Below are positions 8,398 through 17,629 of a stretch of 64,000 bases of DNA, piece after piece (position 1 is the first letter of the stretch; each line of letters starts with the position of its first letter). The stretch is taken from contig OZ244148.1 of the NCBI GenBank assembly GCA_965216255.1, positions 3,224,001-3,288,000 of the forward strand. The letters run 5' to 3'. The DNA is from G965216255 sp965216255. GTDB taxonomy: Bacteria > Bacteroidota > Rhodothermia > Rhodothermales > Bin80. The position numbers and the translations under genes were made by a program. Below the pieces are notes generated by a model that made no database searches, was not told the origin of the DNA, and worked only from the letters and a program-made list of their open reading frames with translations.

Positions 8398-10749
8398 ATG
8401 AAATACTGTCAACAGGCAGGGCTGACGGCCCTGGCCATGGTATGCGTAGTCGGATTGGCACAGTCCCAATCCTTTTACCAGGCTGATCCTCCTGCCGTTG
8501 CCTCCTTCGGAGGATCTGTGGCCATTTGGCAGGACTGGTACTTTGTAGGGGAGCCTGTAAGTTTCAAGAATCCAGGACGTGTCCATGTTTATCGTCGCGC
8601 CGCTGAGAGTGCGTGGCAGCTGGCGCATACGTTAGTCGGCGGCCGCATGAATGACGGTTTTGGGCAGTCTGTAGCGGCCTCCGGAGGTGTGCTTCTGGTG
8701 TCGCAGCGCGGTGCGGTGCACGCATATTACCTGGAGGATAGTGCTTGGCAGGCAGGCGCCATGCTGTCGGCGGACAGCGCCGCCGCCGGAACCGGCTTTG
8801 GCGCGTCAATGGCCACCGACGGACGCTATGCCTTTGTAGGCGCTCCGGCCCAAAGTGAAGGCGCCGGGGCCGTGTATGTTTTCAGTCGAGGCGAGGACGG
8901 GTGGGAAGAGGAGGCAAGGCTAGAGCCCGAAGGCGACGAGCAGCGCTTCGGCAGTGCTCTGGCCTGGGGAGCTGGCCACCTCTTGGTGGGTTCGCCGGGA
9001 TTCGGGGAGGGTTCCGCCACGCTGTATCAGGCAGATGCCGAATCGGGAGGTTGGCTGGTATCGGCCCGACTTGCGGGCAGCGACGCGGGGGTGGCACGAA
9101 GCTTTGGCACGGCCGTACACCTCTTCGGGCACGAAGCTGTCGTAGGCGCTCCTCGGGACCGCGATTTCGGAGGGGCGGCGCATGTATTCGGCTTTGATGG
9201 CATGTCTTGGTCATATGCTGGCATGCTGGCCCCCGAGGAAGCTGAGGGCCGGCGCATGTTCGGCTCTGCGGTCCACGGATTGGGCAACGACCTATGGGTT
9301 GGCGCACCGGGCGCTGATGGCGGCATTTACAGGTACAGGCGTGACACCGCATCCGGCGGCTGGATCCAGGCCGAGGTGTGGGCCGCCGGTCCGGCCCGGC
9401 GCTCCAACCGCTTGGGCACGACGCTGGCAGCGGCGGCGGACGTGGTGCTGGCAGCTATGCCCGGAGCAGACTACGGCGAGGGTCGAGTACTTGTGCTAGG
9501 CAAGACCGCTGAGGGCGCTTGGCGCGAGGATGACGTGCTCATGGCCGAAATCCCGGCCATGGACGCTATCGTTGGATCTCAGGTTGACTGCGAAGACGGG
9601 GCGGCTGGCTCGTATTCCTGTTCGGAAATGGACCTTATTTCATTCCTGCCGCTGCGCGAATTGGGGGCGGCACGGGGCGTTCGCCTGAACGATGTATGGG
9701 GCTGGACAGATACCCAGACAGGCAAGGAGTATGCGCTGGTTGGCCATCTCGAGGGCGCGGTTTTCGTGGATGTGAGCAGTCCCGTGCGGCCCGTTTTCCT
9801 GGGAGAATTGCCACGGACTGCTGGCTCTCCCGGCAGTACCTGGCGTGATATCAAGGTCTACAGGGACCACGCCTTTATAGTCGCGGACGGCGCGGGAGCG
9901 CACGGCATGCAGGTATTCGACCTGACCCAGCTCCGTTCGCTGGACACGGTGCCCGTTACCTTTGAGGAGACTGCGCACTATGACCGCATTCACAGTGCGC
10001 ACAACATCGTTGTTAATGAAGAAACGGGCTTTGCGTTCGCGGTTGGCGCCAGTGGCGGAGGCGAGACCTGTGGTGGTGGACTGCACATGATAGACATTCG
10101 CGATCCGCGGTCTCCGTCGTTTGCCGGATGCTTTTCGGATGCGACTACGGGGCGCCGAAAGACGGGGTATTCGCACGATGCGCAGTGCATTGTCTACCGC
10201 GGCCCGGACACGGAGCACTTGGGCAAGCAAATCTGCGTTGGTGCCAACGAAACGGCCATTAGCATCTCGGACGTGACGCACAAGGAGCACCCGGTTGCCA
10301 TCGGATCCGGCTCATATCCCGATGCCGGGTACGTCCATCAGGGATGGCTGTCGCAAGATCACCGCTATTTCTATCAGAATGATGAACTGGATGAGCTGGC
10401 CGGAAAGGCCGAGCGAACGCGTACCCTCGTGTGGGACGTAAGTGATCTGGATGATCCGGTAATGGTAAAGGAGTACTTTGGTCCGACGTCAGCGACCGAC
10501 CACAATCTGTATGTTAGGGACAACCTGATGTACCAGACCAACAACGCGAGTGGACTGCGCGTGCTGGACATCACCGTGCCCGAAGACCCTGTGGAAGTGG
10601 GATACTTCGACACCACACCTTACGGCGTAGACCAGGCGGGCTTCAACGGCACCTGGAGCAGCTATCCGTACTTCAAGAGCGGCATCGTGGTCGTGACCAG
10701 TCGGCGCGAAGGGCTGTTTATCGTCAAGAAGCGGGCAGTGGACACATAA
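8398..10749 (+). CDS. Secreted FG-GAP / choice-of-anchor B (LVIVD-repeat) protein
   Basis: The 783-residue protein starts with a signal peptide (MKYCQQAGLTALAMVCVVGL, cleavage near AQSQ-SF). Residues about 30-380 form an FG-GAP-type beta-propeller with repeats ending in phrases such as FVGAPAQSEGAGAVYVF, LVGSPGFGEGSATLY and VVGAPRDRDFGGAAHVF. Residues about 400-775 are a choice-of-anchor B domain made of LVIVD-like repeats (VFVDVSSPVRPVFLGEL, GMQVFDLTQLR, LRVLDITVPEDPVEVGYF). Such proteins are usually exported and surface-associated, but the ligand is unknown. A strong hairpin follows 66 bases after the stop. Confidence 0.8.
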   Translation: MKYCQQAGLTALAMVCVVGLAQSQSFYQADPPAVASFGGSVAIWQDWYFVGEPVSFKNPGRVHVYRRAAESAWQLAHTLVGGRMNDGFGQSVAASGGVLLVSQRGAVHAYYLEDSAWQAGAMLSADSAAAGTGFGASMATDGRYAFVGAPAQSEGAGAVYVFSRGEDGWEEEARLEPEGDEQRFGSALAWGAGHLLVGSPGFGEGSATLYQADAESGGWLVSARLAGSDAGVARSFGTAVHLFGHEAVVGAPRDRDFGGAAHVFGFDGMSWSYAGMLAPEEAEGRRMFGSAVHGLGNDLWVGAPGADGGIYRYRRDTASGGWIQAEVWAAGPARRSNRLGTTLAAAADVVLAAMPGADYGEGRVLVLGKTAEGAWREDDVLMAEIPAMDAIVGSQVDCEDGAAGSYSCSEMDLISFLPLRELGAARGVRLNDVWGWTDTQTGKEYALVGHLEGAVFVDVSSPVRPVFLGELPRTAGSPGSTWRDIKVYRDHAFIVADGAGAHGMQVFDLTQLRSLDTVPVTFEETAHYDRIHSAHNIVVNEETGFAFAVGASGGGETCGGGLHMIDIRDPRSPSFAGCFSDATTGRRKTGYSHDAQCIVYRGPDTEHLGKQICVGANETAISISDVTHKEHPVAIGSGSYPDAGYVHQGWLSQDHRYFYQNDELDELAGKAERTRTLVWDVSDLDDPVMVKEYFGPTSATDHNLYVRDNLMYQTNNASGLRVLDITVPEDPVEVGYFDTTPYGVDQAGFNGTWSSYPYFKSGIVVVTSRREGLFIVKKRAVDT

Positions 10750-10815
10750 CGACCACGTTCCGCCTCACCCGCGGAGCCGTGCTTCGCGCTCCGGGTGCAG
10801 CCAGCCGGATGGCGT

Positions 10816-10845
10816 CCTCATTGGGCACAGAAACGCCCAATGAGG
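10816..10845 (+). terminator. Terminator-like hairpin after the choice-of-anchor B gene
   Basis: A perfect 11-bp inverted repeat, CCTCATTGGGC and GCCCAATGAGG, encloses the loop ACAGAAAC. It lies 66 bases past the upstream stop. No T-run follows, so it is terminator-like rather than a classic intrinsic terminator. Confidence 0.5.
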
Positions 10846-11973
10846 GGAGTCTAGGCGGCCACATCCGCGGCGATTTACGCGGAGTGCCGCACCAGGACAG
10901 GCCTTGTCTCGGGCGGTCTGCTCGTGCCGTATCTGCAGAGTTGCCTCTTGGGGGGGAACTTCCGTCAAGACTACCTCCTGGTGGCCGGATCCGCCGGCGA
11001 CGCGCCCCCCGATTGAGTCCCCAACGAGCTCTGCCAGGGGGCTTGAAGCTGGCTCTTCGCGGCGCGGAATGGCCAGTTCCACAGTATACAGCTCGGTGCG
11101 CAGGAAGTCCGGGCCGGTTCATGCAAACGTCTATCCTGCTTGTATTGTCGCCGTAGTTGGAGGCCCAGCCCAGTAGGCGGGTATTGTACATCTCCTGCTT
11201 GTTGCCGTCATCCTGGGGAGGCGCCTTGCCGTCAGGCGTAGAAATATCGGCCAGCCAGGAAGTAGTGGCCAACTGTCTGGATGTACAACGCGTGGAACAC
11301 AGTCTCCCGAAGGTGCCCGGCAGAGGCTGCGACGGAGCGGGCAGTCACATCAAGCATTGGCAGCTGTTCTCGCATTGCCGTCCATTCTATAGGGCCTGGG
11401 CTTTGCAGCTTTTGTTGAATTTGGACTCCCGCATGGCCGCGGACTCGGACGCGAGGCCCAGACCGCATCCATCGTGTGAGCACCGGGAAGGCATGTTGAT
11501 TTGGAAGGCGGGTCGGATACGGAACACTGCACCGATTTCACATCCAGAACCTCGCACCGGGACCATCGTGCACATGTCGAGGCCCTAGATGAGGAACTGC
11601 GTTGCCGCTTTGCAGTTGGCGCGCAGGTGCTTATAGTACGCTATATGCCGGGTCAAAAGCGGCGGGGTCACGGCCTTTATCTGGCGAGGATGTCAGGTGG
11701 CGGGCCCGCCCAAGCGGGCCGAAGTGTCCTGAACAACGCATTTCAATGCATGGCCTCGTGGAAGACCGAATCCCTTTGCCCGGCGGGCTGGATGAATGCT
11801 CATTCACCGCACCTCCCGGGCGTACCATGGGGCGTCGAATCCACACGAATGCAAGCGGCCCCACTCTGCTGCGATAAAGCCGTGGGATCATTTGGCATAT
11901 AGCACGTGTTTGCTCAAGCCGCTCTGACGGGCCAGCTAGAGTTCCGTTATCCCGACACTGAAGACGAGTAGAG
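10846..11973. other. 1.1-kb region without an intact gene, possible gene remnant
   Basis: No ORF here resembles a known family. On the minus strand two overlapping frames between about 10,800 and 11,480 hold short stretches with protein-like composition (YNTRLLGWASNYGDNTSRID in one frame, ELYTVELAIPRREEPASSPL in another, HALYIQTVGHYFLAGRYFYA in a third), which would fit a gene broken by frameshifts. I could not identify the family. The last 100 bases must carry the rpoD promoter. Confidence 0.35.
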
Positions 11974-12813
11974 ATGTACGTCCCGCGTCGTCAGCGCATG
12001 CTCGATCAATATTTGAAGGAGATCGGGCAGATTGATCTTGTGTCTCCTGCAGAGGAAGCCGAATTGGCGCGCCGCATCAAACAGGGTGACGAGGAGGCGC
12101 TGTTGAAGCTGACCCGCGTCAATCTCAGGTTTGTCGTATCGGTCGCCAAGAAATACCAAGGGCAGGGGCTGCATTTGACCGACCTCATCAATGAGGGCAA
12201 TTACGGCTTGATCAAGGCGGCCAAACGCTTCGATGAGACGCGGGGATTCAAGTTTATTTCGTATGCGGTTTGGTGGATTCGGCAGGCCATTCTGCAGGCG
12301 CTTGCCGAGCAGGGAAGGGTCGTTCGTCTTCCGCTGAACAGGATCGGTACCATCAGCAAAATCCGAAAGATGAGTGCGAGGCTGGCCCAGCGTCATGAGC
12401 GGCTGCCAAACCTTGAAGAGCTTGCCGGCGAACTGGATATTGACGTTGAAAAGGTTCGGGAGGCCATGCAGCATACCGGGCGGCATCTGTCTATGGATGC
12501 CCCCTTTAATGAAGATGATGACAACAGTTTGCTGGACGTCCTTCCGAGCAACGAAGGGGTGGCGCCGGACGAACCCCTATTGGATGAATCTGTAAAGATC
12601 GATATCGAGGCGGCGCTAGCCTTGCTCCATCCGCGTGAAGCCGAAATCACGCGGCTTTATTTTGGAATCGGCCGTGAGCACCCTTTGACATTGGAGGAGA
12701 TAGGACAGCGTTTCGGACTTACCCGGGAGCGCGTGCGCCAGATAAAGGAAAAGGCCCTGCGCAAGCTGCGCCAGAAGCATCGTCGAGAAGACCTGAAAGC
12801 ACATATTGGATAG
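11974..12813 (+). CDS. rpoD: Primary RNA polymerase sigma factor, short Bacteroidota type
   Basis: The 279-residue protein has sigma-70 regions 1.2 (DQYLKEIGQIDLVSPAEEAE), 2 (NLRFVVSVAKKYQGQG, DLINEGNYGLIKAAKRFDET, FKFISYAVWWIRQAI), 3 and 4 with the helix-turn-helix TLEEIGQRFGLTRERVRQIK. Region 1.1 and the non-conserved insert of proteobacterial RpoD are missing. This compact layout is typical of the essential sigma factor of Bacteroidota and relatives, and is part of the taxonomic argument for the window. Confidence 0.92.
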   Translation: MYVPRRQRMLDQYLKEIGQIDLVSPAEEAELARRIKQGDEEALLKLTRVNLRFVVSVAKKYQGQGLHLTDLINEGNYGLIKAAKRFDETRGFKFISYAVWWIRQAILQALAEQGRVVRLPLNRIGTISKIRKMSARLAQRHERLPNLEELAGELDIDVEKVREAMQHTGRHLSMDAPFNEDDDNSLLDVLPSNEGVAPDEPLLDESVKIDIEAALALLHPREAEITRLYFGIGREHPLTLEEIGQRFGLTRERVRQIKEKALRKLRQKHRREDLKAHIG

Positions 12814-13015
12814 TGGCTGCCAGCTGCTTCCCGGAATGGAATGAATTTCGCCTTCGACTAAACCCGGTGGCCTGTGATGGGATCAGCGGTCACTAATTTT
12901 CCGCCATTCTCGTAACACCATGCCATTTTCGCCGTAAAGTCCATGCTAGGGATGACTCTGCGCGGCGGTGGGCTTCAGTACCCAGGCTTTTTAGGACATA
13001 CATTGCGTTAGATCC

Positions 13016-14416
13016 ATGCGTGCATATACCTGCCGACTGTGCGTTACTCTACCCAGTTGCTGTGTCTTCATCGTAGCGCTGCTCCTATGGCCCTGCTTCG
13101 CAGTAGCCCAGCAGCCCCAGCCGATAACGTTTGACGATGCGGTGCGCATTGCGCTGGACAATAACGTGCAGCTTCGGCGCGCCGCCAACTCAGTCCGTCT
13201 GCAGGAAACGGCCGTACGCAGTTCAAAGGCCGCATTTCTTCCGAGCTTCAACCTGTCGACAAATTCTTCCCGTTATTTCGGCCTGAACTTTGACCCGGTC
13301 ACGGGTGATCTGACCAATTTTTCGAGTGATCGGGTTTCGTTTTCGGCAAATTCGAATATCGCGTTGTTCAGGGGATTTCAGGATTTTGCATCCTTGGCAC
13401 AGGCACGGATGGACCTCGCGGCTAGCGATTTCTCCCATGAACGCCAGCGCCAGACCGTGGTATTTCTGGTAATGTCGCAGTTCCTGGACCTGATTCAGCG
13501 CCGGGAGGAGATCACTATCCAGGAGCAGAACCTGGCTGCTCAGCAACAGCTCCTGACACAGATTGAAGAGTTTGTGCGCGTTGGTACCCGGCCCATGGCC
13601 GACCTGTACCAGCAGCGGGCTCAGACGGCCAATGCCGAATTGAGCGTCCTCGATGCCGAGCGTAACGTGCGGCTGGCAGAGACTCGCCTCATACAGACGC
13701 TGCACCTGGATCCACAGGGCTCGTACGCGTTCGCCATCCCGGATGTCAGCGACATAGCGCTAGTACCGGGGGCCTACGACGTCGACGAATTGGTGCGCAG
13801 TGCCTTTGAAAGGAGGCTGGACTTGCGCGCGCAGGAAACCAGAATTGGCGCTTCTGAACAGGGTATACGGCTCGCGCGCGGCGGCATGATGCCGTCATTG
13901 AGCCTTTCTGGAAGTGCCGGAACCAACTATTCAAGCGCGCAGCGTGCGCGCGAGCTTGGGTCCGACGCCGGAATCGTGCCATTGGGCGATCAGATCCGCG
14001 ATAATCGTTCCCAAAACGTGGGACTGAGTGTGCAGCTTCCGCTATTCAACCGCCTCCGTACGCGTGCGCAGGTGCAGCGGGCGAGGATTGATTACAGCAA
14101 CGCGCGGCTTGACCTGGATAACCTGCAGCACGATATCGCACTGGACGTTCGTGAGGCCTACCTGGACTACGTACGCGATGAGAAAAGCCTGGATGTAACG
14201 GAAATCCAACTGCAATCGGCAGAACAAGCCTTGCAGGCGGAGCAGGAGCGCTACAACGTGGGAGCGAGCACACTGGTAGAACTGTCACAGGCCCGTGCTA
14301 TTTACGTTAGGGCCTTGAGTGACCGCTCAAATGCCCGATTTAATTTTCTATTCCGCAAGCGGCTTATAGAGTACCACATCGGCGTGTTGGATCCCGGCCG
14401 TCCCCTATTCGAATAA
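13016..14416 (+). CDS. TolC-family outer membrane efflux protein
   Basis: The 466-residue protein has a signal peptide (TLPSCCVFIVALLLWPCFAV, cut near AQQ) and two OEP repeats rich in long helices with Q/A/L heptads, for example ITFDDAVRIALDNNVQLRRA at the start and QALQAEQERYNVGASTLVEL near the end, the latter being the usual signature of the second repeat. It would form the outer-membrane channel of a tripartite exporter. The adaptor gene follows on the same strand, so the two act together. Confidence 0.9.
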   Translation: MRAYTCRLCVTLPSCCVFIVALLLWPCFAVAQQPQPITFDDAVRIALDNNVQLRRAANSVRLQETAVRSSKAAFLPSFNLSTNSSRYFGLNFDPVTGDLTNFSSDRVSFSANSNIALFRGFQDFASLAQARMDLAASDFSHERQRQTVVFLVMSQFLDLIQRREEITIQEQNLAAQQQLLTQIEEFVRVGTRPMADLYQQRAQTANAELSVLDAERNVRLAETRLIQTLHLDPQGSYAFAIPDVSDIALVPGAYDVDELVRSAFERRLDLRAQETRIGASEQGIRLARGGMMPSLSLSGSAGTNYSSAQRARELGSDAGIVPLGDQIRDNRSQNVGLSVQLPLFNRLRTRAQVQRARIDYSNARLDLDNLQHDIALDVREAYLDYVRDEKSLDVTEIQLQSAEQALQAEQERYNVGASTLVELSQARAIYVRALSDRSNARFNFLFRKRLIEYHIGVLDPGRPLFE

Positions 14417-14453
14417 TACCCTGTGCTGCAGGGTGCGACACACCGCAAGCATC

Positions 14454-15863
14454 ATGGCCAAAAAGAAAGGCAAGTCCCGGAAGTTACTGATCATTCTATT
14501 GGCCTCCGTCGTCTTGGTAATGATACTCGGACTGGCGGCCCGGCAGTTTCTGGGCGGCTCGGAGAAGGGAGAAACCGTCGATATTGTTGACGCGGAAATC
14601 CGAAGCCTTACGCAGGTTGTCACGGCCTCTGGGAGGGCGCAGCCGGAGGTTGAAATCGTCATCAGCCCGGATGTATCTGGCGAGATTATAGAACTCAGGG
14701 TTATCGAAGGGCAGCAGGTGCGCCAGGGTGAACTGTTAGCCCGCATAAAGCCGGACTTTTACCGCGCACAGGTAGAGCAGGCGGATGCCAATGTTTCCCA
14801 GAACCGGGCCTTTATGGCGCAGCGTAGGGCGGACGTGCTGAATGCCGAACAGGATCTGGCGCGTCAGCAGACGCTCTTCGAAAACAATGTCATCGCAGAA
14901 GATGTGTTTCAGCAGGCACAGACCCAGTTTGAGATTTCCAAGGCGGCGCTGGAGGCTGCCAAGTTTTCAGTGGAAAGTTCCGAGGCGCGCCTCCGCGAGA
15001 CCAGGGAGCAGCTCAGCAAGACGGTCTTGTATTCTCCCATGGCAGGCACCGTGAGCAAACTCAACATAGAACTGGGAGAGCGCGTGGTTGGTACCACGCA
15101 GATGGCGGGCACCGAAATGATGATCATTGCGCGTCTGGACCAGATGGAGCTAGAAGTAGATGTTAACGAGAACGATGTGGTAAACGTCGCACTCGGCGAT
15201 ACGGCTGCCATCGAGATCGACGCGTATCACGAGCGTCTGTTCAAGGGCGTGGTCACGGAAATTGCCAATTCAGCCCGTCTTCTTGGCGCTGGCACGCAGG
15301 AGCAGGTAACGAATTTTCCAGTCAAGATTCGCATACTTGATCCTCATAATGCCGAGGCGCGCCTGGCGGCAGGGCAACCGGTGGCGGCCCTGGCGGAGGA
15401 AAGCCCCGTGGCTGAAGACTACCCCAGCTTACGCCCCGGTATGAGCGGTACGGTAGATATTTTCACCGAGACCGTGGAGGAGGTGGTAGCCGTGCCCATA
15501 CAGGCGATTACCGTCCGGGATTTCAATGACGTGAGGCGCATTGAGGCAAGGCTGAGAGCCCGCGCAGGCCAGCCCGATTCCACGGAAGCGGAAGAGCTCG
15601 CGCTCCCGGAGGGGCGGGCAGAGGAAGATTTGCGCAAGGCGGTATTCGTCATGGACGAGGATGGCAAGGCGCGTGCGGTCGAGGTGGAGACTGGTATTGC
15701 AGACGACCGGTACATAGAAGTGGTCTACGGCCTTGATAGCGGTGAGAAGGTCGTGACCGGACCGTACAGCGCGGTCAGCCGCACGCTTCGTCCGGGCACC
15801 ACTTTGAAGGCCCGCGATGAATCCAGCGGCATTCAGACGGCGTCAGCCGCCTCCCAACAATAG
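14454..15863 (+). CDS. HlyD/MacA-family periplasmic adaptor
   Basis: The 469-residue protein has an N-terminal membrane anchor (about 9-32, LLIILLASVVLVMILGLAAR), a biotinyl-lipoyl-like domain split by an alpha-hairpin (about 70-200) and C-terminal barrel domains. The ATG at 14454 was preferred over an upstream GTG because it places the lysine-rich start just before the anchor. It lies between the TolC gene and an ABC ATPase, the order of MacA-type exporters. An acidic insert near 370-395 (TEAEELALPEGRAEEDL) is unusual. Confidence 0.88.
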   Translation: MAKKKGKSRKLLIILLASVVLVMILGLAARQFLGGSEKGETVDIVDAEIRSLTQVVTASGRAQPEVEIVISPDVSGEIIELRVIEGQQVRQGELLARIKPDFYRAQVEQADANVSQNRAFMAQRRADVLNAEQDLARQQTLFENNVIAEDVFQQAQTQFEISKAALEAAKFSVESSEARLRETREQLSKTVLYSPMAGTVSKLNIELGERVVGTTQMAGTEMMIIARLDQMELEVDVNENDVVNVALGDTAAIEIDAYHERLFKGVVTEIANSARLLGAGTQEQVTNFPVKIRILDPHNAEARLAAGQPVAALAEESPVAEDYPSLRPGMSGTVDIFTETVEEVVAVPIQAITVRDFNDVRRIEARLRARAGQPDSTEAEELALPEGRAEEDLRKAVFVMDEDGKARAVEVETGIADDRYIEVVYGLDSGEKVVTGPYSAVSRTLRPGTTLKARDESSGIQTASAASQQ

Positions 15864-15887
15864 CGCACCCAGCGGAGAGAATGACCG

Positions 15888-16619
15888 ATGAAGAATGCTC
15901 AGTCCATCCGCCCTCTTATCAGGCTGGAAGCTGTCAAGAAGATTTACAAGATGGGCAGCGAGACCGTCCATGCGCTGGACGGAGTCACGCTGGATGTCTA
16001 CCCCAATGAATACGTGGCCATAATGGGTACGTCCGGTTCCGGCAAGTCGACACTCATGAATATCTTGGGATGTCTCGACACCCCAACCGAGGGTTCCTAC
16101 CATCTGCGTGGCGGAAACGTGGGAGACATGTCGGACCAGGAACTGGCAAAGGTCCGCAACAGGGATGTGGGCTTCGTGTTTCAGACCTTTAACCTGCTGC
16201 CGCGCGTGAACTGTCTGCTGAATGTAGAGTTGCCACTCATCTATTCCGGAAAAAGAAAGGCGGAACGGCGCCAGATGGCGGAGAAGGCATTGGCTTCTGT
16301 TGGGCTGACTGACCGCATGAGTCACAAGCCCAACGAATTGTCCGGCGGTCAGCGGCAGCGCGTGGCCGTGGCGCGGGCAGTAGTCAACAACCCTGCTATT
16401 CTGCTGGCGGACGAACCGACGGGGAATCTGGATACGCGCACCGGTGATGAGCTCATGATCCTCTTCGAAGAGCTCTACCGCCGTGGCAATACGGTGCTGG
16501 TCGTAACCCACGAGCCCGAGATCGCCCAGCATGCGCGGCGCATCATAGGTTTGCGGGACGGCAGGCTTGAAAGCGACGTTCGCGTAGAGGAACCGGTGCT
16601 GGCGGAAGTGGCGATATAG
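15888..16619 (+). CDS. ABC transporter ATP-binding protein, MacB/LolD type
   Basis: The 243-residue ATPase has Walker A GTSGSGKST (about 47-55), signature LSGGQRQR (about 145), Walker B AILLADEPTGNLD and the H-loop VVTHE. The NLDTRTG form after Walker B is typical of the MacB/LolD group, which drives mechanotransmission rather than substrate pumping. A good ribosome site (GGAGAG) lies upstream of the ATG at 15888. The permease gene expected next is absent: the following gene is on the other strand. Confidence 0.92.
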   Translation: MKNAQSIRPLIRLEAVKKIYKMGSETVHALDGVTLDVYPNEYVAIMGTSGSGKSTLMNILGCLDTPTEGSYHLRGGNVGDMSDQELAKVRNRDVGFVFQTFNLLPRVNCLLNVELPLIYSGKRKAERRQMAEKALASVGLTDRMSHKPNELSGGQRQRVAVARAVVNNPAILLADEPTGNLDTRTGDELMILFEELYRRGNTVLVVTHEPEIAQHARRIIGLRDGRLESDVRVEEPVLAEVAI

Positions 16620-16623
16620 GCCC

Positions 16624-17112
16624 TCACCCGGGTGGAGAGCAATCCAGCGATTCGGTCTCCAGCTTGAACTCAATGCGGCCTTCCGTGCGGCCCAGCCGGA
16701 CGGCCTGAAAGACAGTGCCTCCGCCTACGGTGACTCGGCAGTCATCAGCTGGCACGTACACGCGGTAGCGCGCCAGCAGCGCATCCCCTACACGTTCCAC
16801 GAGTTCAAAACGTAGGTCGTAGCCGCCACGCGGCACTTCCAGCGCAGCAAGTAGCACCATCTCCTGATCAAAGCGTACCGAGTCAAACGGAAAGATCGGA
16901 TGCAGAGAATCGGCATAGGCCCTCCAGGTGTCCGCATCCAGAATGGCTAGCTCTGTGGTGCCGGTGCGGGACTGGGCGCCTCTTCCCAGAGGTGCGAAGG
17001 CCAGCGCCTCTGAGACAGAAATCTCCGTTTCCGGCCCCGGCTGCAGGCCGCAGGCTGCGAGCAGAGCGAAAAGGGAAAATGCAGTAGTACGGAAGTGAAC
17101 GGTGAAAGGCAT
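16624..17112 (-). CDS. Lipoprotein with PrcB-C-like domain
   Basis: The start at 17112 gives a lipoprotein signal (MPFTVHFRTTAFSLFALLAA followed by the lipid cysteine) and a mature part of about 140 residues. The segment from about residue 75 (FDQEMVLLAALEVPRGGYDL, ARYRVYVPADDCRVTVG) has the pattern of PrcB C-terminal domains: a buried beta strand, GGY, and a basic strand. The function of this domain is not established. The gene is convergent with the ABC ATPase; the two stops are 4 bases apart. Confidence 0.6.
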   Translation of the reverse strand: MPFTVHFRTTAFSLFALLAACGLQPGPETEISVSEALAFAPLGRGAQSRTGTTELAILDADTWRAYADSLHPIFPFDSVRFDQEMVLLAALEVPRGGYDLRFELVERVGDALLARYRVYVPADDCRVTVGGGTVFQAVRLGRTEGRIEFKLETESLDCSPPG

Positions 17113-17211
17113 ACGTGCCGCTGCAACAGGCCTGCCCTGCCCGTGTTTCGTGGGAACCAATTGCCATGTCAGACGGTGTTACAATGCTACGATCCAAACA
17201 CGACGAATGTA

Positions 17212-17514
17212 ATGCCCATCAAAACTATCGATGTTGACGCGCTCGTCGCTCAGACGGGCAACCTGTTTGAGACAGTGGCCATTCTTTCCAAGAGGTCGCG
17301 GCAGGTTGCCTCCAGAATGAAGGCTGAGCTGGATGACAAGTTGGCCTATTTTGAGAGCTTCGACTTGGAGGTGGAAGATCCGGGGTTTCAGGAAGAGCAG
17401 CAGCGAATTTCACTCGAGCATGAAGTTCTGCCAGAACCTACGGAGGTCGCCATCAATGAAATGTTTGGGGGAGAGATCTATTTCCGCGATCCCAATACCG
17501 AGATGGAGGAATAG
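17212..17514 (+). CDS. rpoZ: RNA polymerase omega subunit (Bacteroidota type)
   Basis: The 100-residue protein begins MPIKTIDVDALVAQTGNLFE and continues TVAILSKRSRQVASRMK, which is the diverged omega pattern of Bacteroidota and relatives (KTID, TGN, KRARQ). Omega helps fold and recruit beta-prime. An upstream in-frame start would add an implausible cysteine-rich segment, so the ATG at 17212 is used. A hairpin follows the gene. Confidence 0.82.
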   Translation: MPIKTIDVDALVAQTGNLFETVAILSKRSRQVASRMKAELDDKLAYFESFDLEVEDPGFQEEQQRISLEHEVLPEPTEVAINEMFGGEIYFRDPNTEMEE

Positions 17515-17551
17515 GCCGGGCGAGTGGGTCAGGTCTTGTATTCGCGCCATC

Positions 17552-17579
17552 CGTTTCTGCACCAGAAAGTGCAGAAACG
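17552..17579 (+). terminator. Hairpin between rpoZ and uvrA
   Basis: A perfect 11-bp inverted repeat, CGTTTCTGCAC and GTGCAGAAACG, has the loop CAGAAA and is followed by a short TTTG. It starts 37 bases after rpoZ and could end its transcript or protect its 3' end. The loop motif recurs in the hairpin at 10816-10845. Confidence 0.5.
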
Positions 17580-17629
17580 TTTGCTTCGTGCGCCTGTACC
17601 ATTGAGGCTGTGAGCCTGAAGGGGTGTAA

